Below are positions 9,687 to 18,712 of a stretch of 64,000 nt of DNA, in pieces. Under the pieces are notes generated by a model, which saw only the letters and a program-made list of their open reading frames with translations, did no database searches and was not told where the DNA came from. Made by a program: the position numbers and the translations under genes. The stretch comes from Microbacterium jejuense (GTDB taxonomy: Bacteria; Actinomycetota; Actinomycetes; Actinomycetales; Microbacteriaceae): positions 55,683 through 119,682 of the forward strand of contig NZ_JAEUAW010000013.1 in the NCBI RefSeq assembly GCF_019511665.1, given 5' to 3'. Each line of letters opens with the position of its first letter. The first letter of the stretch is position 1.

Positions 9687-11546
9687 ATGCCCGCACGAAC
9701 CCGGCGTTCGTCCGCCGACAGCAGCCCCCTGGTCAGGATCCGACCGCGCGCGCTCGCCGCAGCGGCGATCCTGATCGCGCCGGTCATCGCGCTCACCGGC
9801 TGCTTCGCGCCGACCCCCGACGACAGCGACTTCGGCGACGGGGACTTCGCCGACGACGGCTGCACGAGCGTCGTCGTGGCGACGTCGTCCGAGAAGGTCA
9901 ACATGCTCGACGCGCTGGCCGACGCTTTCAAGGAGTCGTCGCAGCACGAGCAGCTCGACGAGTGCGCGACCGTCCACCCCATCAACGTGTCGTCGGGCGA
10001 CGCGACCCGGTTCCTCACGGCGGGCGGCGACTGGCCCGACGAAGACACGCGCCGCTGGCCCACGATGTGGTCGCCGGCGTCGACGGTCTGGACCGAACGG
10101 GTGGCGGCCGCGGCATCCCCCTCCCTCGTCGGCGAGCCGGAGTCGTTCACCCACACGCCCGTCGTGTTCGGCGTGCCCGAGACGATGGCGAAGGCGCTGG
10201 GCTACCCGGGCACCGCGATCGGGATCGGAGACTTCGAGCGCCTGTGCCAGGACCCGCAGGGCTGGGCGAGCGTCGGCAAGCCGCTGTGGGGGTCGTTCAA
10301 GATCTCGAAGACGAACCCCAACACGTCGACCACGGGGCTCTCGGCCATCCTCATGCAGTCCTACGAGGCGGCGGGCAAGACCGCCGACCTGAGCGCCGAC
10401 GACGTCGCCGCGGCCGCCGAGTTCTCGCGCGTGTTCGAGGAGTGCGTCATCCACTACGGCGACACCACCGGCAAGGTGCTGGCGCGGCTCTACGACGAGA
10501 CGCAGAACGGCGCGGGCGGGTCGGGCTACGTCTCGGCGATCGCCCTCGAAGAGACGTCGCTGCTCAACTACAACCAGGGCAACCCCGATTCGCACACCGT
10601 GCAGCCGGGCGAGACGCTGACCCCGCCGAAAGAGAAGCTCGTCGCGGTGTATCCGTCGGGCGGGTCGATGTGGTCCGACAACCCGATCACGGTGCTCGGA
10701 GCCGATTGGGTGACGCCCGCGCAGGCCGAGGCGGGCGCGGCGTTCGCGGCGTTCCTGCAGACGGACGCGGCGCAGCGGATCCTGCCCGAGTACGGCTTCC
10801 GGCCCCTGGACCCCTCGGTGCCGCTGGGCGACCTGTTCACCGCGGAGTACGGAGTGGATGCCGCCGGCCCGGCGATCACGCTGCCCAAGCCCGCGGTCGA
10901 CGTCGTGTCGGCCGCGATCGACCAGTGGACGCAGATCCGCAAGCCGTCGTCGGTGCTCGAGGTGATCGACATCTCGGGTTCGATGGACGACCCGATCGGC
11001 GACGGCCGGTCCAAGCTCGACGGCGCCATCGAGGGCGCCCAGGCGACGCTGGGCCACTTCCGCTCGACGGACGAGGTCGGCGTGTGGGCCTTCACGACGG
11101 GCGTCTCGTCCCCGGCCGGCGAGAACCTCGTCGTGCTGCGCGACGTCGAGCCGCTCGCCTCCGACCGCGAGTCGGTCGAGTCGTCGCTCGACGATCTGAA
11201 GTTCGCGACCCGCGAGGGCACGCCGCTGTACGACGCCATCGCAGCCGCGTACGACGAGATGCTCGCCCGAGCCGAACCCGGGCGCATCAACGCGATCGTC
11301 GTGCTGTCGGACGGGCAGGACACGGATTCGTCGATCTCGCTCGACTCGCTGATCGCCAAGATCGGCAAGTCGGCCCGTGAGGGCGGCGACGACGCCCCGG
11401 TGCGCATCTTCCCGATCGCCTACGGCGAGGGCGCCGACACCGGCGCGCTGCAGCGCATCGCCGAGGCGACCGGCGGTCAGTGGTTCGACGCGTCGGACGC
11501 CGCGAAGATCGACCTCGTGTTCGCCTCGGTCATCAACAACTTCTGA
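9687..11546 (+). CDS. Lipoprotein with solute-binding and von Willebrand factor A domains
   Basis: 619 residues. A lipobox IALTGC (Cys39) anchors the protein to the outer face of the membrane. Residues about 60-410 form a type-2 periplasmic binding-protein fold of the kind found in ABC importers (SSEKVNMLDALADAFKE near the start; LGADWVTPAQAEAGAAF near the end). Residues 420-619 form a VWA domain with the metal-binding DxSxS motif (Asp428 to Ser432), a GTPLYD loop and an LSDGQDTD loop. This fusion is known in Actinobacteria as a substrate-binding and VWA protein, but its ligand is not established. No permease or ATPase follows; instead a membrane protein gene begins 8 bp downstream. A surface adhesion or signalling role is an inference. 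Confidence 0.85.
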   Translation: MPARTRRSSADSSPLVRIRPRALAAAAILIAPVIALTGCFAPTPDDSDFGDGDFADDGCTSVVVATSSEKVNMLDALADAFKESSQHEQLDECATVHPINVSSGDATRFLTAGGDWPDEDTRRWPTMWSPASTVWTERVAAAASPSLVGEPESFTHTPVVFGVPETMAKALGYPGTAIGIGDFERLCQDPQGWASVGKPLWGSFKISKTNPNTSTTGLSAILMQSYEAAGKTADLSADDVAAAAEFSRVFEECVIHYGDTTGKVLARLYDETQNGAGGSGYVSAIALEETSLLNYNQGNPDSHTVQPGETLTPPKEKLVAVYPSGGSMWSDNPITVLGADWVTPAQAEAGAAFAAFLQTDAAQRILPEYGFRPLDPSVPLGDLFTAEYGVDAAGPAITLPKPAVDVVSAAIDQWTQIRKPSSVLEVIDISGSMDDPIGDGRSKLDGAIEGAQATLGHFRSTDEVGVWAFTTGVSSPAGENLVVLRDVEPLASDRESVESSLDDLKFATREGTPLYDAIAAAYDEMLARAEPGRINAIVVLSDGQDTDSSISLDSLIAKIGKSAREGGDDAPVRIFPIAYGEGADTGALQRIAEATGGQWFDASDAAKIDLVFASVINNF

Positions 11547-11554
11547 GGCTCCGC

Positions 11555-12580
11555 ATGATCATCGCGACGGACGCGCAGGGCTACGTGGACGATGCCGTCG
11601 ACGGCATCGCCGAGGACGGCGTGTACGTCTCGTCCGAGGTGCCCGGTGCCGCGCAGCTGCACGACCAGCTCGTCGCGCAGATCGGCGACGAGTCGATCGG
11701 CGTCGCCGTGTTCTCGGACAACGCCGCGCTCGAGGCATCCGGTCGCGACATCGTGTCGCAGCTGGCCGCCGCGCACCCCGAGTGCCAGACCATCATCGTG
11801 GCGGTCGGCGACGACCTGTCGGCCGGCTCCCGCGTGCTCGAGCAGGGCGAGGCCATGCGCATCGCGAACGAGGCCGAGACGGCGGCCGGCGACGTCGATG
11901 CCGCGCTGACAGAGACGATCCAGGGGGTCATCGCCGCGTCGCCGGCGCCGTCCGCGTCGGCGCCAGATGCCGGGCCCTTCATCGGGATCGCACTCGGGGT
12001 CGCCGCGCTCGTGGCCGCGGGCGCTGTCGTCTTCGGCGTCGCCCGTTCGCGCCGGCGCGGGCGGGCCGCCCCCGGCAGGCACCCGTTGCCCGAGCCCGTG
12101 CGCACGCACGTCCACACCCTCCAGACGCTCGCGGCCGAGTACGCGCGGGCCGGGAGCGCCGGCGTCCCTCAGGCCGGTGAGGTGGCCCACGAGGTCGCGG
12201 TGATCGCGCAGAACACGACCGAGCTGTTCGCGCGCCTCGACCGCAAGGGCGAGGAGGGGCAGCGCGCCACGGCCGCCGTCGAGTACGGCGAGACGCTGCG
12301 CAAGCTCACGGGTGCGCTGGACCGCGACTACCTGCTCGACATCCTGACGCGTCCGGATCTGTGGGACGACCCCGTCGAGCGCGTGCAGGAGGTGCGCTCC
12401 GCCGTCTCGTCGTTCTCCTCGGAGCTCGTCGAGAACATCAAGCAGGTCAACGCGCGCCGTGGGCTGCACTTCCAGGTGTCGCTCGATGGGCTGATGGGTA
12501 GGCGCAAAGAGCTGCAGGAATGGGATCGCGCCTTCGAGCGGGCCGACGGCGACGCGGGCCCGACGCCGCACGGCGACTAG
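11555..12580 (+). CDS. Membrane protein with extracellular N-domain and cytosolic helical C-domain
   Basis: 341 residues, beginning 8 bp after the VWA lipoprotein and probably co-transcribed. Residues 1-130 form an alpha/beta region (VGVAVFSDNAALEASGRDI, ECQTIIVAVGDDL) that loosely resembles TPM-like extracytoplasmic domains. One clear membrane segment lies at about 142-165 (FIGIALGVAALVAAGAVVFG), followed by RSRRRGR, a positive-inside stop-transfer signal. Residues 190-341 are helical and charged, with some likeness to TelA/XpaC-type proteins. There is no cleaved signal peptide before the N-domain, so its exposure is uncertain. The ATG at 11555 is chosen because it directly follows the previous stop. 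Pairing with the VWA lipoprotein suggests a two-part surface system of unknown purpose. Confidence 0.7.
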   Translation: MIIATDAQGYVDDAVDGIAEDGVYVSSEVPGAAQLHDQLVAQIGDESIGVAVFSDNAALEASGRDIVSQLAAAHPECQTIIVAVGDDLSAGSRVLEQGEAMRIANEAETAAGDVDAALTETIQGVIAASPAPSASAPDAGPFIGIALGVAALVAAGAVVFGVARSRRRGRAAPGRHPLPEPVRTHVHTLQTLAAEYARAGSAGVPQAGEVAHEVAVIAQNTTELFARLDRKGEEGQRATAAVEYGETLRKLTGALDRDYLLDILTRPDLWDDPVERVQEVRSAVSSFSSELVENIKQVNARRGLHFQVSLDGLMGRRKELQEWDRAFERADGDAGPTPHGD

Positions 12581-12583
12581 AAT
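12578..12583 (+). promoter_or_regulatory. -10 box TAGAAT upstream of glyS
   Basis: TAGAAT overlaps the stop codon of the preceding gene and lies 6 nt before an ATG at 12590, in frame with glyS. The transcript could be leaderless from 12590 or carry a 60-nt leader to the GTG at 12650. Confidence 0.5.
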
Positions 12584-12649
12584 CGACGGATGCCGGAATC
12601 CCCGGCGTCCGCACGCTCGTGCATCCCCCTCCCGACCATTGGAGCCACC

Positions 12650-14035
12650 GTGGCCGAGCAGTCTCGCCTCGACAAAGTCATCGCCCTCGCCCGTCACCGC
12701 GGGTTCGTGTTCCAAGCGGGTGAGATCTACGGCGGGTCCCGGTCGGCGTGGGACTACGGTCCCCTGGGCACCGAGCTGAAGGAGAACATCCGCCGCCAGT
12801 GGTGGCAGACGTTCGTGCGCGGACGCGGCGACATGGTCGGCCTCGACTCGTCGATCATCCTGCCCAAGCGCGTGTGGGAGGCCTCCGGCCACGTCGCGAC
12901 CTTCACCGACCCGCTGGTCGAGTGCCTGCACTGCCACAAGCGCTTCCGCGCCGACAACCTCATCGAGGACTTCGAGGCGCGCAAGGGCCGCAAGGCCGAG
13001 AACGGCCTCGCCGACGTGCCGTGCCCCAACTGCGGCACGAAGGGCCAGTACACCGAGCCCAAGGCGTTCTCGGGTCTCGTGAAGACCTACCTCGGCGTCG
13101 TCGACGACGAGTCGGGCCTGTACTTCCTGCGCCCCGAGACCGCCCAGGGCATCTTCGTGAACTTCTCGAACGTGCTCACCGCGAGCCGCAAGAAGCCGCC
13201 GTTCGGCATCGGCCAGGTCGGCAAGGCGTTCCGCAACGAGATCACCCCCGGCAACTTCATCTTCCGCACCCGCGAGTTCGAGCAGATGGAGATCGAGTAC
13301 TTCGTCCCGCCGGCCGAGGCGCAGGAATGGTTCGACCACTGGGTCGAGGAGTGCTGGAACTGGTTCGTCGACCTCGGCATCGACCCCGCCAACATGCGGC
13401 GCTTCGACGTGCCCGAAGAGGACCGCGCGCACTATTCGGACGGCACGATCGACGTCGAGTACCGCTTCGGGTTCCCCGGCAAGGAGTGGGGCGAGCTCAT
13501 GGGCGTCGCCAACCGCACCGACTACGACCTCAGCAGCCACACGGAGGCGTCGGGCGCGAAGCTGCAGTACTTCGACCAGGCGTCGGGCTCGACCTACACG
13601 CCGTACGTCATCGAGCCGTCGTTCGGCCTCACCCGCAGCATGATGGCGTTCCTCGTCGACGCCTACCACGAAGAGGAGGCGCCGAACGCGAAGGGCGGCA
13701 CCGACACCCGCACGGTGCTCAAGCTCGACCCGCGCCTCGCGCCGGTCAAGGCTGCCGTGCTGCCGCTGAGCCGCAACGAGCAGCTGTCACCCATCGCCCG
13801 CGAGGTCGCCGAGAGCCTGCGCGGCGACTGGAACATCGACTTCGACGACGCCGGCGCGATCGGCCGCCGTTACCGCCGTCAGGACGAGATCGGCACGCCC
13901 TTCTGCATCACGGTCGACTTCGACTCGCTCGACGACCGCGCCGTCACCGTCCGCGACCGCGACACGATGGGCCAGGAGCGTGTGCCGCTCGAGGGCTTGC
14001 ACGCCTACCTCGCGGAGCGCCTGCGCGGCGCCTGA
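12650..14035 (+). CDS. glyS: Glycyl-tRNA synthetase, single-chain dimeric type
   Basis: 461 residues; a class II aminoacyl-tRNA synthetase that charges tRNA-Gly with glycine using ATP. Features include the N-terminal [20 protein letters not shown], motif 2 around [19 protein letters not shown], motif 3 around [14 protein letters not shown], a Cys cluster (CLHCHKRF and CPNCG) that probably binds zinc, and a C-terminal anticodon-binding domain ending LAERLRGA. The length matches the homodimeric family. The GTG at 12650 has GGAG upstream and starts just before the conserved region. An in-frame ATG at 12590 would add 20 residues (PESPASARS...) and sits at leaderless spacing from TAGAAT, so use of both starts is possible. 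A strong palindromic terminator follows at 14055. Confidence 0.95.
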   Translation: MAEQSRLDKVIALARHRGFVFQAGEIYGGSRSAWDYGPLGTELKENIRRQWWQTFVRGRGDMVGLDSSIILPKRVWEASGHVATFTDPLVECLHCHKRFRADNLIEDFEARKGRKAENGLADVPCPNCGTKGQYTEPKAFSGLVKTYLGVVDDESGLYFLRPETAQGIFVNFSNVLTASRKKPPFGIGQVGKAFRNEITPGNFIFRTREFEQMEIEYFVPPAEAQEWFDHWVEECWNWFVDLGIDPANMRRFDVPEEDRAHYSDGTIDVEYRFGFPGKEWGELMGVANRTDYDLSSHTEASGAKLQYFDQASGSTYTPYVIEPSFGLTRSMMAFLVDAYHEEEAPNAKGGTDTRTVLKLDPRLAPVKAAVLPLSRNEQLSPIAREVAESLRGDWNIDFDDAGAIGRRYRRQDEIGTPFCITVDFDSLDDRAVTVRDRDTMGQERVPLEGLHAYLAERLRGA

Positions 14036-14054
14036 CCCCCGGCGCCTGACGCCG

Positions 14055-14102
14055 AGAACAGTGGATGCCGCCACCCGGCCGGGTGGCGGCATCCACTGTT
14101 CT
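14055..14102. terminator. 48-bp perfect palindrome, bidirectional terminator
   Basis: AGAACAGTGGATGCCGCC at 14055-14072 and its complement ending at 14102 form an uninterrupted palindrome centred on GGCC. It lies 19 bp after glyS, between two converging genes. It contains GTGGATGCCG and CGGCATCCAC, also the arms of the terminator at 61264. The rest of the 361-bp gap 14036-14396 holds one R2 repeat and no gene I can see. Confidence 0.75.
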
Positions 14103-14130
14103 GGTCAACGAACGGGCCCGTCCGGGCCGG

Positions 14131-14204
14131 CGAGATCAGGAGATCTGGCGCGCGCAGGACGATTGCGCTCAGACCATCCGGTCCCCGCCAGATCTCCTGA
14201 TCTC
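14131..14204. repeat. R2 repeat (GATCAGGAGATCT inverted pair), copy 1
   Basis: CGAGATCAGGAGATCTGGCG at 14131-14150 is repeated in inverted form at 14185-14204, around a spacer containing GCGCAGGACGAT. The same structure recurs at 39865-39936 and 40265-40334. Confidence 0.8.
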
Positions 14205-14396
14205 GCGGGCGGGATGGAGGATGCCGGCGGCGTGCTCGGAGGCTGACATCGGCACGGCCGACGCCGCCCTCGAACGAGCGAGCGGATGCCGCGACGTGCC
14301 TGTCGCGGCATCCGCTCCGCCGGAGCCGACGGGCTCCGGCGTGCGGGCGCAGCCGGCTGGAACCGGGGAACTGCTCTCGGCCGCGCCCGCGGTCTC

Positions 14397-16220
14397 TCAG
14401 CCCTGCGCCCTGCGCCGGCGCAGCAGGAGCGCCACCGCAGCCCCCAGCGCCACGAGCCCCGCGCCGGTGAGCGCGAACGGCAGCACCGGGCCGGCACCGG
14501 TCAGGGCGAGGTCGCCCGTCGGGCCACCGGCAGCGGGCGGCGCGGGCGGCGCCGGAGGGGCGGTCTCGGTCGGCGTCGGCGTGGGGTCGACCGGGGTAGG
14601 GGTGGGCGCCGGCTCCTCGCGCACGAAGCGGTTGTCGACGGTCAGCGTCGCGGCCGTGTCGGCGGTCACGATGGCGGAGGCGGCCGACACCGTGTAGCCG
14701 TCCCACGTGTACGTGTCGTCGGCGAAATCGCCAGCGTCGGCGGAGGCGGCCTCACCCGTGATGGCGCAGTCCGCACCGACCGGAAGGCCGGTCACCGTCG
14801 CAGCCGTGTCGATCGAGGCCGCGGCGGTGCCTTCGGCGACCGTCTCTCCGTCGAACGTGCACGCGTAGGCGATGTCGAACGCGCGGTCGCCGCCGCCCGT
14901 GTATCCGGCGGCGGGCGTGCCGTCGCGCGGAGTCACCGTCTTGGCGATCACGAGGTCCCCGCGCGGGTCGTACGTGTTGGTGTAGGTGCACGTGATGGGT
15001 GCGGCGGCGGCATCCCTCGCCGCCAGGTCGCCCGCGATCTCGATCCGCTCGCCGGCGGTGATGGGCAGGACGGTGCCGGTGCCGTCGACGCACACCAGGC
15101 TCGTGAACGCCCACGGCTCGGCGGTCGCGTCCTCGGCGATCGTCAGGGTCTCGCCCACGACGACGTCACGCGTGACGGACGCCGCGCCGTCGGCGCCGAG
15201 CGCCGTCGGGGTGAGCGCGAAGCCGTCGGTCCACGCCGAACCGGGCGTCCCGGCGTCGGTCGTGAAGCCGAAGGCCGGGATCCCGGCCGGCGCCGAGTGC
15301 GCGGCTTCCGCGGCCTTGACCACGGTGAGGCTGCGGACCTGCTGGATCTCGCCGTAGAGGCATCCATAGGTCGACGTCCGCTCGACCGTCTCGAAGCGGT
15401 TGATCGCCTGGCCCGGGTCGGTGAGGGTCGGCGCGCACGTGCCGTCGGGCCGCGGGGAGGCGAACCCGCTGACGACGAGGGTGTACCGGTTGCCGTCGGG
15501 GCCCTCGAACGAGTGCTCGCTGACGGTGTTCACGAACTCCAGCACGTCGTTGTTGGCGGGGTTCTCGGGCGGGTTCGCCTGGTTCGGCGTCTCGTGCAGC
15601 TGCCACGCGTACGTGAGATCCAGGCCGAGCAGCTTCACGTCCATCTCGCCGCGGAACCACTGGTTCGTCGTGTACACCGGGTTGTTGCGGTGCACCATGC
15701 GACCGAGGTTGAACGCGACCCCTGTCTCGACCGAGGCGATCGACGCGGGCGAGAAGCCCACGGCGCTCTGCGACGTCAGGTCCAGCCGGTCGCTGCAGCT
15801 GGATCCGCCACGCCCGTGGGCGGAGTAGGCCGTCGTGCCGGTGGTGACCCACGCTGCCGCGCCGTCCGACCAGGCGCTCGCCTGCGTGCCCGCCGAGCCT
15901 CCGGCGTTGTCGATCGCGCCGGACGTGACGGTGTCGGGCGCCCAGCCGTAGCGCACGCAGTCGCCGGTGGTCGGGTTCGCGGCGGTCTGGCCGTTCCACC
16001 CGGTGTGCGAGGCCATGCGCGTCTGCACCCCGTCCGCGACGGGGATCGACAGCGAAGCCGCGGCGGCGGGTGCGGCATCCATCGCGACTCCCGCGACGAC
16101 GGATGCCGGGGCCACCAGCAGCACGGTGGCCAGGGCCGCCGTCAGCAGGCGCCGGGTTCGTCCGGCGCCGGCCGGCGGGTGATGGGTGAAGGCGCGCGGG
16201 CGCGCGAAGACATCATGCAT
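14397..16220 (-). CDS. Cell-wall-anchored surface protein with DUF5979-like repeats and LALTG signal
   Basis: 607 residues. Signal peptide about 1-56 (TRRLLTAALATVLLVAP, then APAAAASL). Residues 60-330 form a surface domain with NRFETVERTSTYGCLYGEIQ near its end. Two Ig-like repeats follow (about 335-430 and 432-530), each with paired cysteines and a YTNTYDP-type or TVDNRF-type edge strand, as in DUF5979 adhesin or pilin stalks. A Pro/Thr linker (PTPTPVDPTPTPTETAPP) leads to LALTG at 571-575, a membrane span and RRRRAQG. LAxTG is the recognition motif of class E sortases, so attachment to peptidoglycan is likely. The ATG at 16220 has GGGGGC upstream; longer in-frame starts would push the signal peptide inward. 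It is probably an adhesin; the ligand is unknown. Confidence 0.85.
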   Translation of the reverse strand: MHDVFARPRAFTHHPPAGAGRTRRLLTAALATVLLVAPASVVAGVAMDAAPAAAASLSIPVADGVQTRMASHTGWNGQTAANPTTGDCVRYGWAPDTVTSGAIDNAGGSAGTQASAWSDGAAAWVTTGTTAYSAHGRGGSSCSDRLDLTSQSAVGFSPASIASVETGVAFNLGRMVHRNNPVYTTNQWFRGEMDVKLLGLDLTYAWQLHETPNQANPPENPANNDVLEFVNTVSEHSFEGPDGNRYTLVVSGFASPRPDGTCAPTLTDPGQAINRFETVERTSTYGCLYGEIQQVRSLTVVKAAEAAHSAPAGIPAFGFTTDAGTPGSAWTDGFALTPTALGADGAASVTRDVVVGETLTIAEDATAEPWAFTSLVCVDGTGTVLPITAGERIEIAGDLAARDAAAAPITCTYTNTYDPRGDLVIAKTVTPRDGTPAAGYTGGGDRAFDIAYACTFDGETVAEGTAAASIDTAATVTGLPVGADCAITGEAASADAGDFADDTYTWDGYTVSAASAIVTADTAATLTVDNRFVREEPAPTPTPVDPTPTPTETAPPAPPAPPAAGGPTGDLALTGAGPVLPFALTGAGLVALGAAVALLLRRRRAQG

Positions 16221-16423
16221 GGAATTGCCCCCAGGCGGCGCCCTCGGGTAGGGCGCCCTCGAATCGGTGCACGTCGGGGTTTCGGGTCCGCCGACATGCG
16301 CTTGCACCCTGCAGGACGCGCGCTGTCCGGTTTCATGACGCCGCCGTCGCAGAATGTCCGTCGCGGCGGACGCATCCGCTGACAGCGTCGTGACAGCGCG
16401 ACGGCAGTGCGAGGGATGCCGTG

Positions 16424-16433
16424 ACACCGGTGT
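16424..16433. promoter_or_regulatory. Palindrome ACACCGGTGT before the ABC exporter
   Basis: A 10-bp perfect palindrome 30 bp upstream of the exporter start could be an operator for a drug-responsive repressor. There is no regulator gene next to it, so this is only a candidate. Confidence 0.25.
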
Positions 16434-16462
16434 GACAGCACCCGGCGCGCACTCTGGGTGAC

Positions 16463-17479
16463 ATGACCAACATCAGTTCCGCATCCCGCACCCCCGCGGT
16501 CCGCGCCGAGGGGCTCGTCAAGACCTTCGGCAGCAACCGCGCGGTCGACGGCGTCGATCTGACCGTCGAGGCCGGCACCGTCTACGGCGTGCTCGGGCCC
16601 AACGGCGCGGGCAAGACCACCACCATCAGCATGCTGTCGACGCTGCTGCGTCCGGACGCCGGGAAGGCCGAGATCTTCGGCTACGACGTCGTCCGCGACG
16701 CGCAGATCGTCCGTCAGCTGATCGGCCTGACGGGGCAGTTCGCATCCGTCGACGAGACGCTGTCCGCTACCGAGAATCTCGTCATCTTCGCGCGGCTGCT
16801 CGGGCTCTCGCGCGCCGACGCGAAGCGCAAGGCCGCCGAGCTGCTCGAGGAGTTCTCGCTCACCGAGGCCGCCACCCGGCCGCTGGCGAAGTTCTCGGGC
16901 GGCATGCGCCGCCGCCTGGACCTCGCGGCATCCCTCATCGCCCAGCCGCCCCTCATCTTCCTCGACGAGCCGACGACGGGCCTCGACCCCCGCACGCGCG
17001 GGCAGATGTGGGACACGATCCGCCGCCTCGTCGCGACCGGCTCGACCGTGGTGCTCACGACGCAGTACCTCGACGAGGCCGACCAGCTCGCCGACCGCAT
17101 CGCGGTCATCGACCGCGGCACCGTCGTCGCCGAGGGCACCGCGCTCGAGCTGAAGGCGTCGGTCGGCCAGTCGTCGCTGCTGCTGCGGCTGCGAGCCGGG
17201 TCCGACATCGCCGAGGCGCAGCGCGAGATCGCCCGCGTGCTGGGCGTCACCGCCATCGTCTCGCCGGAGGCGGCTCGCCTCACGGTGCCGATGAGCGACC
17301 CCGATCGCGTGGCCGACCTGCTGGTGGCGTTCCGCGCGGCCGACCTGCACCTCGAAGAGCTGAGCGTCCAGCAGCCGACGCTCGACGAGGTGTTCCTCAC
17401 CCTGACCGGCAAGGGCGTGCCTGAAGCCGGCGAGGCCGCCCACATGACGGCCGACGAACTCGAAGGAGTCCGCGCATGA
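16463..17479 (+). CDS. ABC transporter ATP-binding protein, DrrA-like
   Basis: 338 residues; the ATPase of a drug-efflux-type ABC exporter. Walker A is GPNGAGKTT (45-53), the signature is FSGGMRRRLDLA, Walker B is LIFLDEPTTGLDPRTR, and the switch region includes VVLTTQYLDEADQLADR. A C-terminal domain of about 100 residues after the nucleotide-binding domain is typical of the daunorubicin-resistance DrrA group. It overlaps the next gene, encoding the membrane subunit, by 4 bp (ATGA), so the two are translationally coupled. The substrate cannot be read from the sequence; export of a lipid, antibiotic or glycolipid are all possible for this family. Confidence 0.9.
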   Translation: MTNISSASRTPAVRAEGLVKTFGSNRAVDGVDLTVEAGTVYGVLGPNGAGKTTTISMLSTLLRPDAGKAEIFGYDVVRDAQIVRQLIGLTGQFASVDETLSATENLVIFARLLGLSRADAKRKAAELLEEFSLTEAATRPLAKFSGGMRRRLDLAASLIAQPPLIFLDEPTTGLDPRTRGQMWDTIRRLVATGSTVVLTTQYLDEADQLADRIAVIDRGTVVAEGTALELKASVGQSSLLLRLRAGSDIAEAQREIARVLGVTAIVSPEAARLTVPMSDPDRVADLLVAFRAADLHLEELSVQQPTLDEVFLTLTGKGVPEAGEAAHMTADELEGVRA

Positions 17480-18297
17480 CCGCCGTGATCACCCCCATCG
17501 TCCCGGTCGCCGAGCGCGACCTCTCCAACCGCGCGAGCCTCTCGCTCACGGTGCGCAACACGCTCACCATGGCGTGGCGCGGCATCCTCAAGATCCGCCG
17601 CACGCCCGAGCAGCTCGTCGACGTGACGGTGCAGCCCATCATCTTCACGCTGATGTTCACGTACATCTTCGGCGGCGCGATCGCCGGCGATGTGGCGAGC
17701 TACCTGCCCATCATCATCCCGGGCATCCTCGTGCAGACCGTCATCACGACCTCGGTCGTGACCGGCACGCAGCTGCGCGAAGACATGGACAAGGGCGTGT
17801 TCGACCGGTTCCGCTCGCTGCCGATCGCGCGCATCGCGCCGCTGTCGGGCGCGCTGCTGGCAGACACGATCCGCTACGCGATCGCCACGACGCTCACCTT
17901 CACGATGGGCTTCATCATGGGGTACCGCCCGGGCGGCGGTATGGGCGGCGTCCTGGCCGCCGGACTCCTCGTGATCGCCTGCTCGTGGGCCATGAGCTGG
18001 ATCTTCGCGTTCTTCGGAGTCATCGCGCGCACCGCGTCGAGCGTGCAGGGCATCTCGATGCTCATCCTGTTCCCGCTGACCTTCCTGTCGAACGCGTTCG
18101 TGCCCGCCGACACCATGCCCGAGTGGCTGCAGTGGTTCGTCGACATCAACCCCGTGTCGCACCTCGTCACGGCCGTCCGCTCGCTCGCGAACGAAGGCAT
18201 CGTGACAGCCGACGTGTTCACCGCCCTGCTCGGCGCGGCGGTCATCGTGGCGGTGTTCGCCCCGCTCACGGTGCGCGCGTACATGCGAAAGGCATGA
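17476..18297 (+). CDS. ABC transporter permease, DrrB-like (ABC-2 type)
   Basis: 273 residues with six hydrophobic segments of the ABC-2 family: about 55-75, 80-105, 130-155, 165-190, 195-215 and 245-265. The conserved stretch SSVQGISMLILFPLTFLSNAFVP before the last loop is characteristic of DrrB-type permeases. The short cytosolic N-terminus contains RNTLTMAWRGILKIRRTPEQ, the usual coupling helix. The ATG overlaps the ATPase stop. Together the two genes make a complete half-size exporter, expected to work as two ATPases plus two permeases in the membrane. A strong terminator hairpin follows 24 bp after the stop. Substrate unknown. Confidence 0.9.
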   Translation: MTAVITPIVPVAERDLSNRASLSLTVRNTLTMAWRGILKIRRTPEQLVDVTVQPIIFTLMFTYIFGGAIAGDVASYLPIIIPGILVQTVITTSVVTGTQLREDMDKGVFDRFRSLPIARIAPLSGALLADTIRYAIATTLTFTMGFIMGYRPGGGMGGVLAAGLLVIACSWAMSWIFAFFGVIARTASSVQGISMLILFPLTFLSNAFVPADTMPEWLQWFVDINPVSHLVTAVRSLANEGIVTADVFTALLGAAVIVAVFAPLTVRAYMRKA

Positions 18298-18321
18298 GTG
18301 GATGCCGCCACCCCCGGCGGC

Positions 18322-18357
18322 GTGACGGGCCGAGGTCGACCGACCTCGGCCCGTCAC
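18322..18357 (+). terminator. Stem-loop terminator after the DrrAB-like pair
   Basis: GTGACGGGCCGAGGTCG at 18322-18338 pairs perfectly with 18341-18357 across a 2-nt centre. No T tract follows. The rest of the 415-bp gap 18298-18712 is filled by R1 repeat arms. Confidence 0.7.
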
Positions 18358-18460
18358 TGTCGGTGCGGTCCGGCGCGTGACGCCACCCCGGCTGTGCGGG
18401 TGGCGCGGCCGCCGGCATCCATTCGTGATTCCCCCGGGGGGTGACGGTCGGCGTGCGCGC

Positions 18461-18672
18461 CCGGTCGTTGAGCGAGCATGTCGGGATGCGGGCGTCGTCG
18501 CGTTCTCGGGGCTGATGCGGCTCCCGGTCGTTGCGCGAGCGCAGCGAGACGAAACGCCGTGCAGGGGCGCGGGTGGGGCCGCCGGCATCCATTCGGGGTG
18601 GTCCCCGGCGCGTGAGGCGTCGACGGTCGGCGTGTGCGCCCGGTCGTTGAGCGAGCGCAGCGGGACGAAACG
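18461..18672. repeat. R1 repeat arms, intergenic
   Basis: Three left-type arms start at 18461, 18524 and 18641 (CGGTCGTTGAGCGAGC and variants), two continuing into GAGACGAAACGCC or GGGACGAAACGCC. A flanking piece with GCCGCCGGCATCCATTCG occurs at about 18410 and again at about 18580, so a block of roughly 170 bp has been duplicated. No right-type arm is present here. Confidence 0.75.
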
Positions 18673-18712
18673 CCACGCGGGCCGTCGCGCGCGCGTATGT
18701 GTGCGGGCGGTG

